Origin: Larix kaempferi
Lineage: Eukaryota; Streptophyta; Pinopsida; Pinales; Pinaceae
Length of the DNA stretch: 64,000 nucleotides
Reading direction: 5' to 3'
Assembly: GCA_027924585.1 (NCBI GenBank)
Contig: BSBM01000809.1
Coordinates: 5,663,001-5,727,000, forward strand
Below are positions 9,160-20,416 of this stretch, in pieces. Below the pieces are notes generated by a model. The model made no database searches and was not told where the DNA came from. It worked only from the letters and a program-made list of their open reading frames with translations. Each line of letters begins with the position of its first letter. Position 1 is the first letter of the stretch. The position numbers were made by a program, and so were the translations under genes.

Positions 9160-9990
9160 GAGTGACTTCAAGCCCCTCATACCAATATTCGATATGGAAA
9201 CCTGGGAAGAGAACCCATATATGTTGCACCACAAAAGGTTTCGTTTAGGGGTCGAAAGTGGACTTCCTCTGCTTCTGAACCAGGTTGAATGACCCCCAAA
9301 GCTAGGGTTGATTCAATATCATTTCCAAGTCTTGTGGCGCTTTGAACTCAAAACAGAGCCATCCATTTACCAACAGATGGAATTGCAGCATATAGCCAAG
9401 GATTGACTTCCATTTTTCTTCTATTCAGCTCCGCAGAGACACCCTCGACACAAACTTCCCCATAAGCCCTACCATGGCATGAATGCTTAAAGCTTCCACT
9501 CTTTCTAGGCCTATATCAGTACATCTTGCCTTCCATCGCATGGAATGAGGGTTTAGGTTATTTGGTTGTAGAGACATGGTCACAGATTCTGGATCAAGAA
9601 ACAGAGAATGAATAGTACCAGATGCTTCTGTGCGATATGATATCGTGTCAATTCCAGGAGAGTCTCGTGCAAACTCAGTCCGATCATTCGGATCTGTATT
9701 AACTCCAACACTAATGACTCTGGAGGTCCATAACTCTAACAGCTCTTCCTTCGTGCGGAAAGCCACCTGGGACGTGATGTGATCATCCTCCCCGTAATCT
9801 AATAGCTCTTCTTCCATCGAAAGCACTTGACAAACCTCCAAACATACTCAGGTCTGACAGAAAAGACATCAGCCTGAGGAAACCCTAGAGTATTGCGCCA
9901 TCCACTAGAGCCTCCCCTAAAGTTTCCTGCAAGCCAAGCTTCTTATTCAAACGTCTTGGAGATTTCAAAACTTTTTCAAACCAAGAGAGA
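9160..9990 (-). pseudogene. LINE ORF1 (DUF4283-type gag) remnant
   Basis: The minus-strand frame from 9841 to 9425 starts MEVCQVLSMEEELLDYGEDD and continues in other frames toward 9160. The last part reads NGWLCFEFKAPQDLEMIL, then FNLVQKQRKSTFDP and WVLFPGFHIEYWYEG. These match the plant LINE ORF1 domain DUF4283 (usual motifs GW..F.F, LVLKRW.P.FDP, WVRLPGLP.EYW). Further minus-strand sequence to about 9990 reads like the start of the same protein. Several stops and frameshifts make it dead. It is cut at about 9160 where family R begins, so the pol part of this LINE is missing. Confidence 0.65.
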
Positions 9991-11450
9991 GTTGAGTCTT
10001 GGATTAGTTTATACAGAAGCATAGATCTATTTTAATCTTAGATCCATACTAGCAAATTTCTGTCGTATTTGCATTTGCTGTATGAAAATGCGGCAGTAGT
10101 ATGACATTTGTTGGATTTTCAAAAGTACTTATGAGTGGACCGGTGCCAAACATACCAATGTTCTTCTGTGTAATATTGTGACAGGATTTATACATGTGTG
10201 TTCGACTTAATTTTGGAAATTTTGGCAGCACGACGCTACTTTTGTTGGTTCATTTATTTTTGAAATTAATGTTAGGTTCTCACCATTAACTTTGTATTGA
10301 GGATTGGTGCTTTACCCCAACAAGTATACAAGGAAATTGTGGTAATATTCTATTTTTGTTGCTTTATTTATTTGTGAGCTTAGATTATGAGATATAACTT
10401 TGTTATACACTCTTCATAGATTTGGGTTCTTTTCAGGATCATGAAAAAGGATTATATATGATACTTTTCAGCTTCTTGTGCAAGGAGCAATGAGTGACAA
10501 GTATATAGGTGCACATTCATGGAAGTATTTGTAGAAATATTTACTTTTTGTATGAGTTATTGGAGACAGACGAAATACCTTACACTAGAGATGATTGCTT
10601 TTAGTAAATATTGAGGTTGGTCATAAAATATTTTAAGAGTATTGTTTTAAGGGTATTGGTTTTTGAATGATCCCCACCGAAGGCTGAATGTTGTGTCTAC
10701 ATGAGCTTGCAAGCAACCCGTTTAAAATGTATTATTGGATAATTTATTAGGTAGGCATGACCAACAATAAGTTCTCTGATATTCCAACATCATTGCTTGC
10801 TTTCACTAGTCTTCATCATTAGACAATATCTATCTCAATGTGCATCAGGTGCTCTATTTGATGAAATTTAGCTGAGTTAAATATAAAATTCAAACTACTT
10901 GCACAATTGAGATGCCAACTTAAACTAATGAAATTGCCATACACCTCTAATTGGAAGTAGCAATTCCAAAGTTATGGAGAAAAAAGCAAAAACATGGTGT
11001 GTATGGGCCTCATTGAACTTGTTGCTAGAATTGCCTATTTTTAGTTGGGATTGCAACCATTGATATCGACATAGTTATTATTGACACTAATAGTTGAACT
11101 TGTAGAAAAAATTCATCCATAGTATCCATATATATAATAATAGTCTGTTTTTCCCTGAAGCACACCATCAAAGCAACAACACAATTGCAATTGTAAATGT
11201 GATGATGGGAAATATCTCCCTCTAGGATCTCTACACAAGTGTACACTTGTATGAAAGACAGTTAACTATTTAGAAGCAACATATTTGAAGGCTCTGCTTC
11301 TTTCTCTTAATTAATTTTGGGGAGAGCATTATGCACTTTGATAACCTGATGCTCATTTTTTGTTTGATCAAGTCGATGTGCTACTGTATTGTTACCAACT
11401 CTGTATAAGGTATGGTTGTATTTTATTCAAGACATGCAATGGTGAACTAA
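9990..11450. other. No recognisable feature
   Basis: AT-rich unique sequence with short open frames only (for example minus-strand 73 codons at 11025-11246). Nothing matches a known domain, RNA or repeat elsewhere in the window. Confidence 0.6.
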
Positions 11451-11451
11451 T

Positions 11452-11744
11452 GGGATTTTACTGTTAGTCTTCATTAGGGGATGTCTAAATTCTATTAGTG
11501 GGCTTTTATTGTTAGTCTTCATTAGGGGATGTCTCAATTCCATTAGTGAGATTTTATTGTTATTCTTCATTAAGGGATGTCTAAATTCCATTAGTGAGCT
11601 TTTGTGGTAATGATGTCATCCACATTGAGTTGTTCCGTTAGATATTTTAGTGGGATTTTACTGTTAGTCTTCATTAGGGGATGTCTAAATTCCATTAGTG
11701 GGATTTTGTGGTAATGATGTCATCCACATTGAGTTGTGCCCTTC
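11452..11744 (+). repeat. 48-bp interrupted tandem repeat
   Basis: The unit gggattttactgttagtctt...attagt is repeated three times from 11452. A 56-bp different block (tggtaatgatgtcatccacattgag...) follows, then the unit and the block repeat once more. It is therefore a compound array: three units, spacer, one unit, spacer. Confidence 0.88.
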
Positions 11745-11980
11745 CAAAATAGGTAAAAGATGAATTGTTTCATCACTTTATACATCACAACATGTGGAAG
11801 AAGTTGTCACGTAAAACAATGTACATACGTAAAATATTATTAGGCTGTTGGCTTAATTTTAAATTTTATACAAGTTAAAAAAATTAAAACCCGCATAGTT
11901 CCATCTTAAACTCTTATCTATCAAGAACCTACAAGGATCCGTCCTAAACCCTAATCTATCAAGCACCTAGAGGGATCAAA

Positions 11981-12062
11981 TTTTTTAAGGTGTGAGTTTT
12001 TAATAATTTAACATGAAGGATTTTTTTTAAGGTGTGAGTTTTTAATAATTTAACATGAAGGA
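11981..12062 (+). repeat. 42-bp tandem duplication
   Basis: Two copies of ttttttaaggtgtgagttttt plus aataatttaacatgaagga lie at 11981-12020 and 12023-12062, nearly identical. No coding potential. Confidence 0.9.
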
Positions 12063-12717
12063 ATTAACACGTGACATGGAATTAAATGATTAAAAAAATC
12101 ATCTCGATAAGTTTGATCTCTCTTGATGCTCGATAGATATGGATTTAAAATTGGATTTATGGTGGTTATTAAGTTTTTTTTGATCCATGACATTGAAAAT
12201 TTGTAAGTGGACATTGTGGACTATTTAAGCTACACTGATAATGTGACAGAATGCCTAATAAGTTTGAAGTTATTATGTTTGAGCTATTAATCTTCTCAGC
12301 TCATACTCAAATATCTTTTTTTTATGTTTATTTCACCTTGTTGTGAAATCAATGTTGATGTTCATTTATAGATTCATGTACCCCATAAATCCCATGTTTT
12401 ATTTTATTGAAGTTGCTTGTAAACCCCAACTTTTATTTTACTAAAGTTGCTTTGATGACTACACAAACAGGATAAACCATCATAGGTTCACTTTGGGATA
12501 GGGTATTATTTAATCTCAGGTATGAAAAATTCATTGCATAGAATAATGAATTTTGTATTTGCACGAGTATCTTGTGTCATTATTGGAAAGTGGTGAAAAT
12601 GATAAATTTATTCTGTGTAGGAACAGTGAAAGCAACTATTCAAAATCATTTCTCCAATTACACATTGAATAAGTAGGCACAACAACAACAACGAAAGTAA
12701 AAAGACCTAAATTCTAT

Positions 12718-12769
12718 ACTGTGTTTTGAATATCATCATAGGAACTGTGTTTTGAATATCATCATAAGA
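12718..12769 (+). repeat. 26-bp tandem duplication
   Basis: actgtgttttgaatatcatc plus ataggа-type ending occurs twice back to back with one base change. The surrounding 12070-13220 shows no gene or known element. Confidence 0.88.
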
Positions 12770-13239
12770 ACTGTTAAATCATTTGTCCAATACATGCACA
12801 ACAATGGGTGTAACAAGATTTCCTTCACAACCACATCATAATGGTTGTTGTAACCTGCAAAAGTTAATCAGGGCTTGAAGAAGTTTTATATTTCAATATC
12901 TAGTGTTGACACTTGTTGGGAAACAACTATTTGTATTGCAAGTTTGAACCATTCAGATAGTGGGTATGTTAATGCTCAGTAAAGTTGGAGGATGGTGTGT
13001 TAAAGCATGAAGAGTTGGGCCACTGTAGTAAGCTACAACTTTCCAAAAACACTACCGATGAAAAATACAGTAGTGTTTGTATATTTCAGCTGGGATAACA
13101 ACATGAAATACATTTTTATCTTTGCAAGCGGTAAAGTTTTTGCTGGTCATTTCACCTTATTTGCTACCCCTTGACCCAACATCATTGGTTTCAATTTTTA
13201 ATATAAGCTCACATATCGTCAAGTAATGTTGAAAGCATT

Positions 13240-13834
13240 TATTAACAACCATGTCACTATGACAAAAAGGAGGAAATGCATCATGATAGGACATTTCAAC
13301 ATTGATTGTCAATCATAGCACTAATTGAGCAACAAATGTATGATAATTGGACACAAGTCTGCATTGGAAACAAATTGAGGCCAACCATATGACTATTTCA
13401 GAATGGAATGTACCATACATGCAAATGAATCTACAATTTAAACAAAATGATTGCCAACCATATCACCATCGGAGAAGTAATTGGGTTGGCAGCTGAAACA
13501 AATTGATTCCATCATAAATGGACGTGAATGTGCAGTTGCAACAAATTGATTGCCAACCATATCACCAATGCAAGACATAATTCATCGTAATTGGGCACGA
13601 ATCTGTAGACCAAATGAATTGGGAATTGGGTTGTTCTGTGTTGGCAAGGCTGATTTGTTGATGCATGATACAATGACATATGATATATTTTTGGTCATTG
13701 CAAAAGATGAATCTATTATTGCAACAAATCTATTCCCAACCATATCACTGTTGCAAGAGGGATTACATAATAATTGGACACAGTTCTGTAGCCTAAATCA
13801 ATTGGGTTTTGTGGTGACAAGGCTAATATGTTGA
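13240..13834 (+). repeat. Degenerate array around the core gattgccaaccatatcac
   Basis: The core caacaaattgattgccaacc plus atatcac recurs in altered forms near 13390, 13445, 13540 and 13725, with linked motifs such as taattggacac and tctgtag. Units look like old, diverged tandem copies of about 100 bp, partly paired into about 190-bp units. A 94-codon ORF (13550-13834) runs through it but is explained by the repetition. Confidence 0.55.
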
Positions 13835-14290
13835 TGTATGATATTCTCCTACCTTTCTTCTATTTGTTAAAAAGGCAAGGTGATTATTTTTTTACAAGGT
13901 GATGATTTGATTAAAACATTGGCGTGATATTTTTCGTGCTATCATTGCAAAGGATAACCTTTGATGAATTTACATTATGTTCTTGGCTACCCAACATGGC
14001 CACAATGAATATGCAATAAACACTTGCATTTGAAATCTGAGTTTTACAACCTTCCATTTGAAATATGAAAAGTTTTGCTTTCTTGCAAAATAATGAGTTT
14101 GCTGGTTGCAAATTTTGATTGTAAGATTTTACATTTCAAATTTTGGGGATTCCAATAGATATTTTGTCACATTTCATTTTTATGTTGTATGCAATTACTC
14201 AATCATACTGCACATAATTTCGTACTAGAATATGATTTCACAATAGCTGGATGGTTCCACTTCGAGTCAGGAGCTTGACGTTTTGTTTTA
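13831..14290 (+). repeat. Dispersed duplicate A1 (matches 26489-26985)
   Basis: Collinear with 26489-26985 from atgttgatgtatgatat to ggttccactt...gtcaggagcttg. Copy B additionally duplicates a short internal piece. Not recognised as a known element. Confidence 0.85.
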
Positions 14291-14870
14291 AAAAAGTTAC
14301 CCATCATGTTCCATGTTGGGGAAATTAACATCTTATTATAAAATTGAAGGTTACTTGTTATGATAATATAGGTGAATAAAAACATTATCAGATTGGGAGT
14401 TCAATGTAGATGTTTAATTTTTAATGGAAAGGTGTAGAGGATTTATACTAAATAATAAAAGAATATTAAATATTGTGCATGATATTATTTATGAGAAATA
14501 ATATTAGCTAAATTTAAATATATTTTATAGTTGCATTTTTTTAATAAATATAACAAAGATAATAAAGTAAATTTTAAATATATATAATATTTTTTTAAAT
14601 ATCATTAAATATAGAATTAAAAAACAAATATGTTGTAATTAATTATAATATAAACAAATATGTTGTGAATAATAATAATAATAATAATGCAAAATTATAT
14701 TTTTTCCAAAGGAAAAAATCTCTTTATTCATAGAATAAACATAGGCTGCTCTATTGAGTTTACATCATTTGTTCAGCCTCACAGGTTTCATGATAAGCAA
14801 AAAAACGATTCATTTACATTACAAAACAATGTCTTTCTAATTTGACTTACAACATAATATAGGACTTTGT
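14290..14870. other. AT-rich stretch with (AAT)n
   Basis: Very AT-rich, with an ataata run at about 14670-14688. No gene seen. It lies at the left edge of a segment that is absent from the related locus at 26985-27002. Confidence 0.6.
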
Positions 14871-15790
14871 GACTTGATCATTGCTATGGACCTCTAGTTC
14901 CATAAGACCTGGTTGAAATGCTAAGGCGAGCTTGGAAAGCATATCAACCTCTGTATTGAGTTCTCTCTATATATGAGCGAAATAAATCATTTTAGAGGAG
15001 GTATTTAAAGAACTGATTTCGTTTAGCAAGTATTGCAGATGAGGTGCTCTAATAGTACTTTGATATTTCACCCAATCTATCACCATTTTCGAGTCACCAA
15101 AAATTTGTAACTTGTTGATTTGAGTGTCCTTTGCAACCTTCAAAATTGCCCATAACACTGCTAGTTTTGCTCTACTATTGGTTGCTCTTCCTGTTGCGAA
15201 TTTGATGCTTTGTTTATTATTTTCAGAAAGATATATGACACCACCCGCTCCTCCAAGGAGAGGTTCTCCTTGACTGGCTCCATCGAAGAAAGCCCAAGGA
15301 ATGATTTTGTTTATATTAGGAGCAACTAACACCCGTTTCTTTGATGGCTTAGGGGAGAATTTGCGCTCCTGTAATTTTTTCAACAACAACGCAGTGGTGA
15401 GATCAGGAGGAACCCATCTGTTTTGGAAAATTGCTTTATTACGTGCTTCCCAAATGCCAAAAACGAAAATAGTTGGAAAGGCATCGTAATAGGGTACCCC
15501 GTCATTTTGCCACCATTCTTGTGTTCGTTGTTCCAAAGTTGCAGCGCTTCTTGCAGGAGTCCTGATGTTGCTGATAGTCTTTAGGGCAGAATCCCAGACA
15601 TCTCCTGCATAAGGGAAAAAACTTAACAAATGAGAGGTCTGTTCCTCATGTGCTTTGCATAAGACACATATGCCAGGCCTTTGAGAGGGTTTTTTTTTTT
15701 TTTTTTCTCATAATTTCCCAAGTCAACAGTTTGTTACTTAAAGCCAGCCATAAGGTAATAATAGTTTTCAAAGGACTGTGGATTTTCCAT
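14870..15790 (-). pseudogene. LINE fragment: zf-RVT plus RNase H
   Basis: The minus strand from about 15790 reads PLKTIITLWLALSNKLLTW, then after a poly-A-like run the zinc-binding motif CVLCKAHEEQTSHLL. The 220-codon frame 15629-14967 follows: spacer, then plant LINE RNase H starting PWAFFDGASQGEP, GGAGGVIY, and FGDSKMVIDW. Beyond one in-frame TAG (after MIYFAHI) the domain ends with RELNTEVDMLSKLA. The catalytic Glu expected in NSRAELA is Lys (NSRAKLA). The enzyme would process RNA-DNA hybrids in an intact element; this one is 5'-truncated and dead. No RT core is present. Confidence 0.8.
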
Positions 15791-16710
15791 ATTTTCTCCC
15801 ACTATAATACAAAATTAATTAATTAATTATATACATATATATATAACAAACAATTATGCTGGTTTAATAATAATAGAACAATTATAATTTAAAAGATTAA
15901 TTATAAGATTTGAAAGAGTAGCAATAATATTTGAGAAAGATTAATTATAAAATTTGAAAGACTAACAACAATATTTGATATTAATATTAAAAGATATTAA
16001 ACAAGATTTGAAATCAATTTTAAATATATATAGTATTTATACTTTTAAATAACAATTATGCTAGTTTAATAATAATAGAACAATTATAACTTAAAAGATT
16101 AATTATAAGATATAAACGACTAATTATAATATTTGAGATTAATTAAAAGATATTAAATTTGAAAGATTAATTATAAAATTTGAGATGGATATTTGAAATT
16201 AATTTCAAATATATATAGTATTTATATTTTTTTAAATAACAAATATATTGGTTTAATAATAATAGTAGAATTATAATTTAAAAGATCAATTATAAGATTT
16301 GAGATGGAGATTTAAAATTTGAAAGTCCATGTGATGTCATCACACTACTTCATCCATCCAACTGCCACTATTGATCATCCCATCCAAAGTAGATTTGAAA
16401 TTTGAATTGAATTGAGTGGCTTCATTCTCTTTTTTATTTTATATTTTAAACATAATATGAGAGGATTTGTACTAAAATATTTACCAATATGATGTTATAG
16501 AGCTTCCAAGGTTTTTCTAAACGAAACTGATCTGTTTGAAGAGGTAGCACCCAAAGAGATGTCTCAATTTCTCAAAAAAACAACTACAAGCTTCCCATCT
16601 TCTGTTGGAATTCTAATACTGTAAATTCTAACGAATCGAACCTTGAGCAAAACACATAAATACATAGAGAGATTAAACAAAAAAAGACCGCGACTACATG
16701 ACTATATTTG
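15790..16710. repeat. AT-rich region with a recurring ~60-bp motif
   Basis: The motif ggtttaataataatagaaca followed by attataatttaaaagatta recurs at about 15861, 16051 and 16248, each next to fatty AT-rich filler with tatatatagtatttat. It looks like an old degenerate array with a spacing of about 190-200 bp. No gene seen. Confidence 0.6.
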
Positions 16711-16712
16711 CC

Positions 16713-17445
16713 TTATAAGTCCAAAATGAGCGCAACTGAAGTTTCATCCATTGGTCGTGCTTCTACTAGTAGGTTTGCTTGATAGTGGCTACATTGGTTC
16801 ATTTTGACCAAACTGTTTAAGTCCCTTCTCTTATCTTCCATGGTTTCCATTTTCTTGTGCAGATCCCTTTCCATATCATACATCATTGATTCTAGTTTTG
16901 CTATGCCATGCAAATTTTGTTTGTCTCCACTTAACATACCACCTATTCCCTCATACATGACCCTAAGCATGCATTTGAAATCTTCCATACTATGATCGAT
17001 TCCATTAAACAAGTCTATAAGAAGCCATCACACCCACTGAGACTGAAGAACTCTAAGAGAGACTCCAAATCTCGATATTTTTAGCTTCACTACCTTGTTT
17101 TGTGGTCATGATACATATTTTTTCAATTTCGAGACGAGAATACTAGTCCTTTTACGCACGATATCTACAATGGCCCAGGTCCTTCTCAAGCTTAGAGTTT
17201 CCTTCGAAGAAATTCTGTAATGAACTAGCTGCATTGAATTGAAGACAAAGAGTCCCCTCTTTGCTCAGGGCAAGAGTAGCTTCATTCTTGGCTCTATCAA
17301 GACTTGAATCGATTGCGGGGATGAAGGCCCTTATGTACTCCATTTCCTTTACTTCGCGTGTGCAAAACAAATGGATCAGGGGGATGATCAGTATCTCACA
17401 CACTGAGACCATAACTACTCTGAAACATTGGGGATTGATATTCAA
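16713..17445 (-). other. Unassigned open stretches, possibly LINE 3' region
   Basis: Two minus-strand frames (17445-17152, 97 codons; 17012-16713, 99 codons) follow the RNase H remnant in LINE orientation. The second has a charged, heptad-like stretch (KLESMMYDMERDLHKKMETM) that could form a coiled coil. Neither matches a known family. They may be the tail of the LINE or a separate decayed gene. Confidence 0.25.
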
Positions 17446-17451
17446 TAATGC

Positions 17452-18090
17452 CTACCTACCATGCCTTTTGCCACCTTGCGCCTTCGCGAGAGTTCTTATG
17501 AAAACAAGAATGGGGAGAGGGGTGAATAAGCTATCCTTCATAAGATGGGGATCCTTATTATACCACGAGACTATAACGATCATGTTTCCTTTAAGCTTTA
17601 GGTGGGGAGAATTTACTCTTGAGAGAGTTGCTTTTAAGATCATGGGATCCATTTTCAAATGGTAGGGTAATTGTCTATAGCAATCCAACCTTCTTGCAAT
17701 TTCGCACCCTAGTTTGCCATCACATCAACTTTCTCATTATTTTTTCTTCTTATATGATATAGAGACACATATCTTGGGTTTATGAAAAGGTTCAAAATCC
17801 TTTTATGAATGCACCTAGGGTTGGCTTCTTTCCATTGGATGATTTTACGCATTTTCCTTATGACTACTTTAGAGTCTCCAAATATAGTAAATTCCGAGAT
17901 CTTCAATGAAACATTGAGCTCCCTTGCATTAAGGCAATCCATTTTGCTTGATTATTTGTTTTTTACCCTAGACCCAAGCAAATGTTTTCATAATATTTCC
18001 TCCAGGGTCCAAAATAACCCCTCCTGGACCTGCCTCCTTAGGGGCTTCATTCTCCTTAATCCATTAACTCTGCTTTATTTTTTTTTTGAA
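17452..18090 (-). pseudogene. Second LINE RNase H remnant
   Basis: Minus-strand fragments read GGVILDPGGN, then NNQAKWIAL, then the frame 17942-17709 with ISEFTIFGDSKVVIRKM and ending YHIRRKNNEKVDVMAN. This is the order of a plant LINE RNase H (first Asp region, Glu, GDS Asp, last Asp), but with shifts and stops, and the catalytic Glu position is Lys (NQAKW). An open stretch continues to 17452. It is too diverged from the fragment at 14870-15790 to be a simple local copy. Confidence 0.65.
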
Positions 18091-18204
18091 TTGAGGACAC
18101 TTCATTTGCTTTGCACTGCATTCTTTTCATCTTAGACATCTCTCAACAACAACTCTGATACCAATCTGGTTTGGATTATCTTCTCTTATACGTTGGAAAT
18201 CTGT

Positions 18205-18606
18205 GATGTGTTTGTGTTCCTTAAGGGTACTCTCTCAAAACATCATAGAGACACCCACAATTGTGGTCAACATGCTCAACAATCAAAACCTATGTATTTT
18301 GAATTCCCATTCAGCCACTTTCTCTTCTAGTCTTGGCATTCTCTAGGAAGTCCTCTCCAAGTCATTCATTATCAGCTCACCAGAGGTGGAGCAATTTAGA
18401 AATCTCCATGGAGGTAGTTGAAACATTTTTAAATTATAATAAAAATAATTGCACTGCCCCTGTGTAGGTATGTGCGAATTGATAATTATGCATTTGAAAT
18501 TTGTAATGTGTTTTGGAAAACTGAAAGTAGTTGAGGATGAGGAAAGTTGGGTTTAAAATTTTGAGAAGCATTCTAGGTTTTCCATTTGGTTCCAATGTGC
18601 TCAAGG
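18205..18606 (+). repeat. Dispersed duplicate A2 (matches 27002-27355)
   Basis: Collinear with 27002-27355: gtactctctcaaaacatcat, gtggtcaacatgctcaa, attcagccactt, aggttttccat, ttccaatgtgct. In copy B it follows directly after the A1-like half; here it is separated from A1 by 3.9 kb containing the LINE remnants. Confidence 0.85.
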
Positions 18607-20228
18607 TATCATTATGATTGTGACACATATTTTTGATAGAAATCATCCGAGAACCCATCTAGTACATGATCATTGCCTTTTTTCATATAGAAGACCACTC
18701 TCTACAATCTTCATCATGTTATTACTTAACCCTCACCTATGCTGTTAAAGTCCTAATTGACAAGATGAATAGAGGGAGGCTACCATCACCACATGATCTC
18801 TTTTATTCTCTTTAGGGTAGTTCTCCAACACAAAGGGGGCTTCCCTATAGGAAGTAGTCTACATCTTTAGTGATTAAATTATAGGGGTTTTCTTGACTAA
18901 ATACTAATATTGATTTAATGATTTTTTGTAAGATATTTTTCAGATTTATTTTGTTGTTAACCATAACTCAATAATTAGATTTTGAAGGAGAGTTAAAGCA
19001 TAAATCAAATATATTTTGAAGATGATTAAAGTCACAAATTTGAATAAAAATAATCAAGCTCGTTCCAGGTGATAAACAATGAGATTTAACTTTATTTCAC
19101 TTCAGATATGTTAGAACAACAAAACATAAAAAATATTTAATGAGATTTTTTATTGGTTGAAGGAAAGACTAGCACCTAGCAATATGTTGGGAATATGGCG
19201 GTCATAAGATACAAATTAGTTACTCTACTTACAAAGGGAAAAATATATACATGTTGGGCATATGAAGGCGAGAAGATAACAAATTAGTTAACATATTTTT
19301 AACTAACATTGCAAAAATACAAACTAGTTTTGATTCTACACATTGTTTGATGTCTAAATGGGATTGGATTCCATTGTCCACAACTCTTAAACAATTCTTC
19401 TGGAACACTTACTAGATATTTGCTTCCATTATTCAGTAGTTTAACACTTACCTGTTATTCGTGGGCACATAAAGCTCGCTAAACTTTATGAACTTGGAAA
19501 CACGATGAGCACCAATATGATATTTGAAGTGCGAAACGTTTTGATTATTATTCCCTGCCGTAGGTAGAGATAATGTAAACACTTTGCAATAGTTTTCGAT
19601 GTACATATTTTTTGTATAGGTCACCATATGATAGGTAAGGTGTAATAAAATATAAATATTAAAATATTTTTTAAAATATATCAATTTTCTGAGATCCTAA
19701 TTCTTCTTAAGCTAGCTAAGGTTAATACATTTCACGGAGGATGGATAGCTTTCGTGGTAAAATATGATGGATATAATAGCCTTCCAAACGAGTCTAATCA
19801 TATAATTATTATTCTAATTGGACAAACTACAATGTCGAGTTATTATTAATTGGTAGCATGGTTATTTAACAATAATGTATTGTTACTAGGCTTGAAAGTT
19901 CATACCTGTATGAATGCTATGTGCTTAAATGTGTCCATTAAACTAACAAATAGAAAGTTTTTGACGCATCCATGCATCTGGAATTTTATGAAATGTCTCT
20001 ACTTGGTACTACATTGTGAATTTTCTTAGCTTAGTGGCATATTATAGATCTCAACATGCAAAGTGGAGGTGACAAGTTGCTTTTGAACCATATTCAGCTA
20101 CATTTTTATGATGTTCACACCTTTGTTTATGATATGATGTCTACAACTATATTTTTATGATTATGTTTGCTTGAAATGCTTTCGATAAACACCATCAAGC
20201 GACAACTGTACTGCTTGTTTCAAAATAA
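18607..20228. other. No recognisable feature
   Basis: AT-rich sequence with only short, isolated open frames. No repeat shared with other parts of the window was found by eye. Confidence 0.55.
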
Positions 20229-20416
20229 TATATATATATATATATATATCATAAAATAATTGTGTTATGTATAATGATTATAAGTCCAAAATACTTTGGA
20301 ACAATAATCTGAAAGAAATTGTTCAAAATATATTTAAATAATGCGTTAGATCCAAAATACTTTGGAACAATAATCTGAAAGAAATTGTTCAAAATATATT
20401 TAAATAATGCGTTAGA
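20229..20416 (+). repeat. (TA)n and a 66-bp tandem duplication
   Basis: A TA run spans about 20229-20249. At 20285-20350 and 20351-20416 a 66-bp unit beginning tccaaaatactttggaacaa is repeated back to back almost without change. Confidence 0.92.

Noticed and set aside
9160-14290. Possible host gene or organelle-derived insert
   Set aside because: Apart from the LINE ORF1 remnant I found no recognisable coding exons, tRNA, rRNA or plastid/mitochondrial gene motif here.
18152-18163. CTCTGATACCA, a possible minus-strand tRNA-Met primer site
   Set aside because: No matching LTR end with inverted termini and no second LTR could be found next to it.
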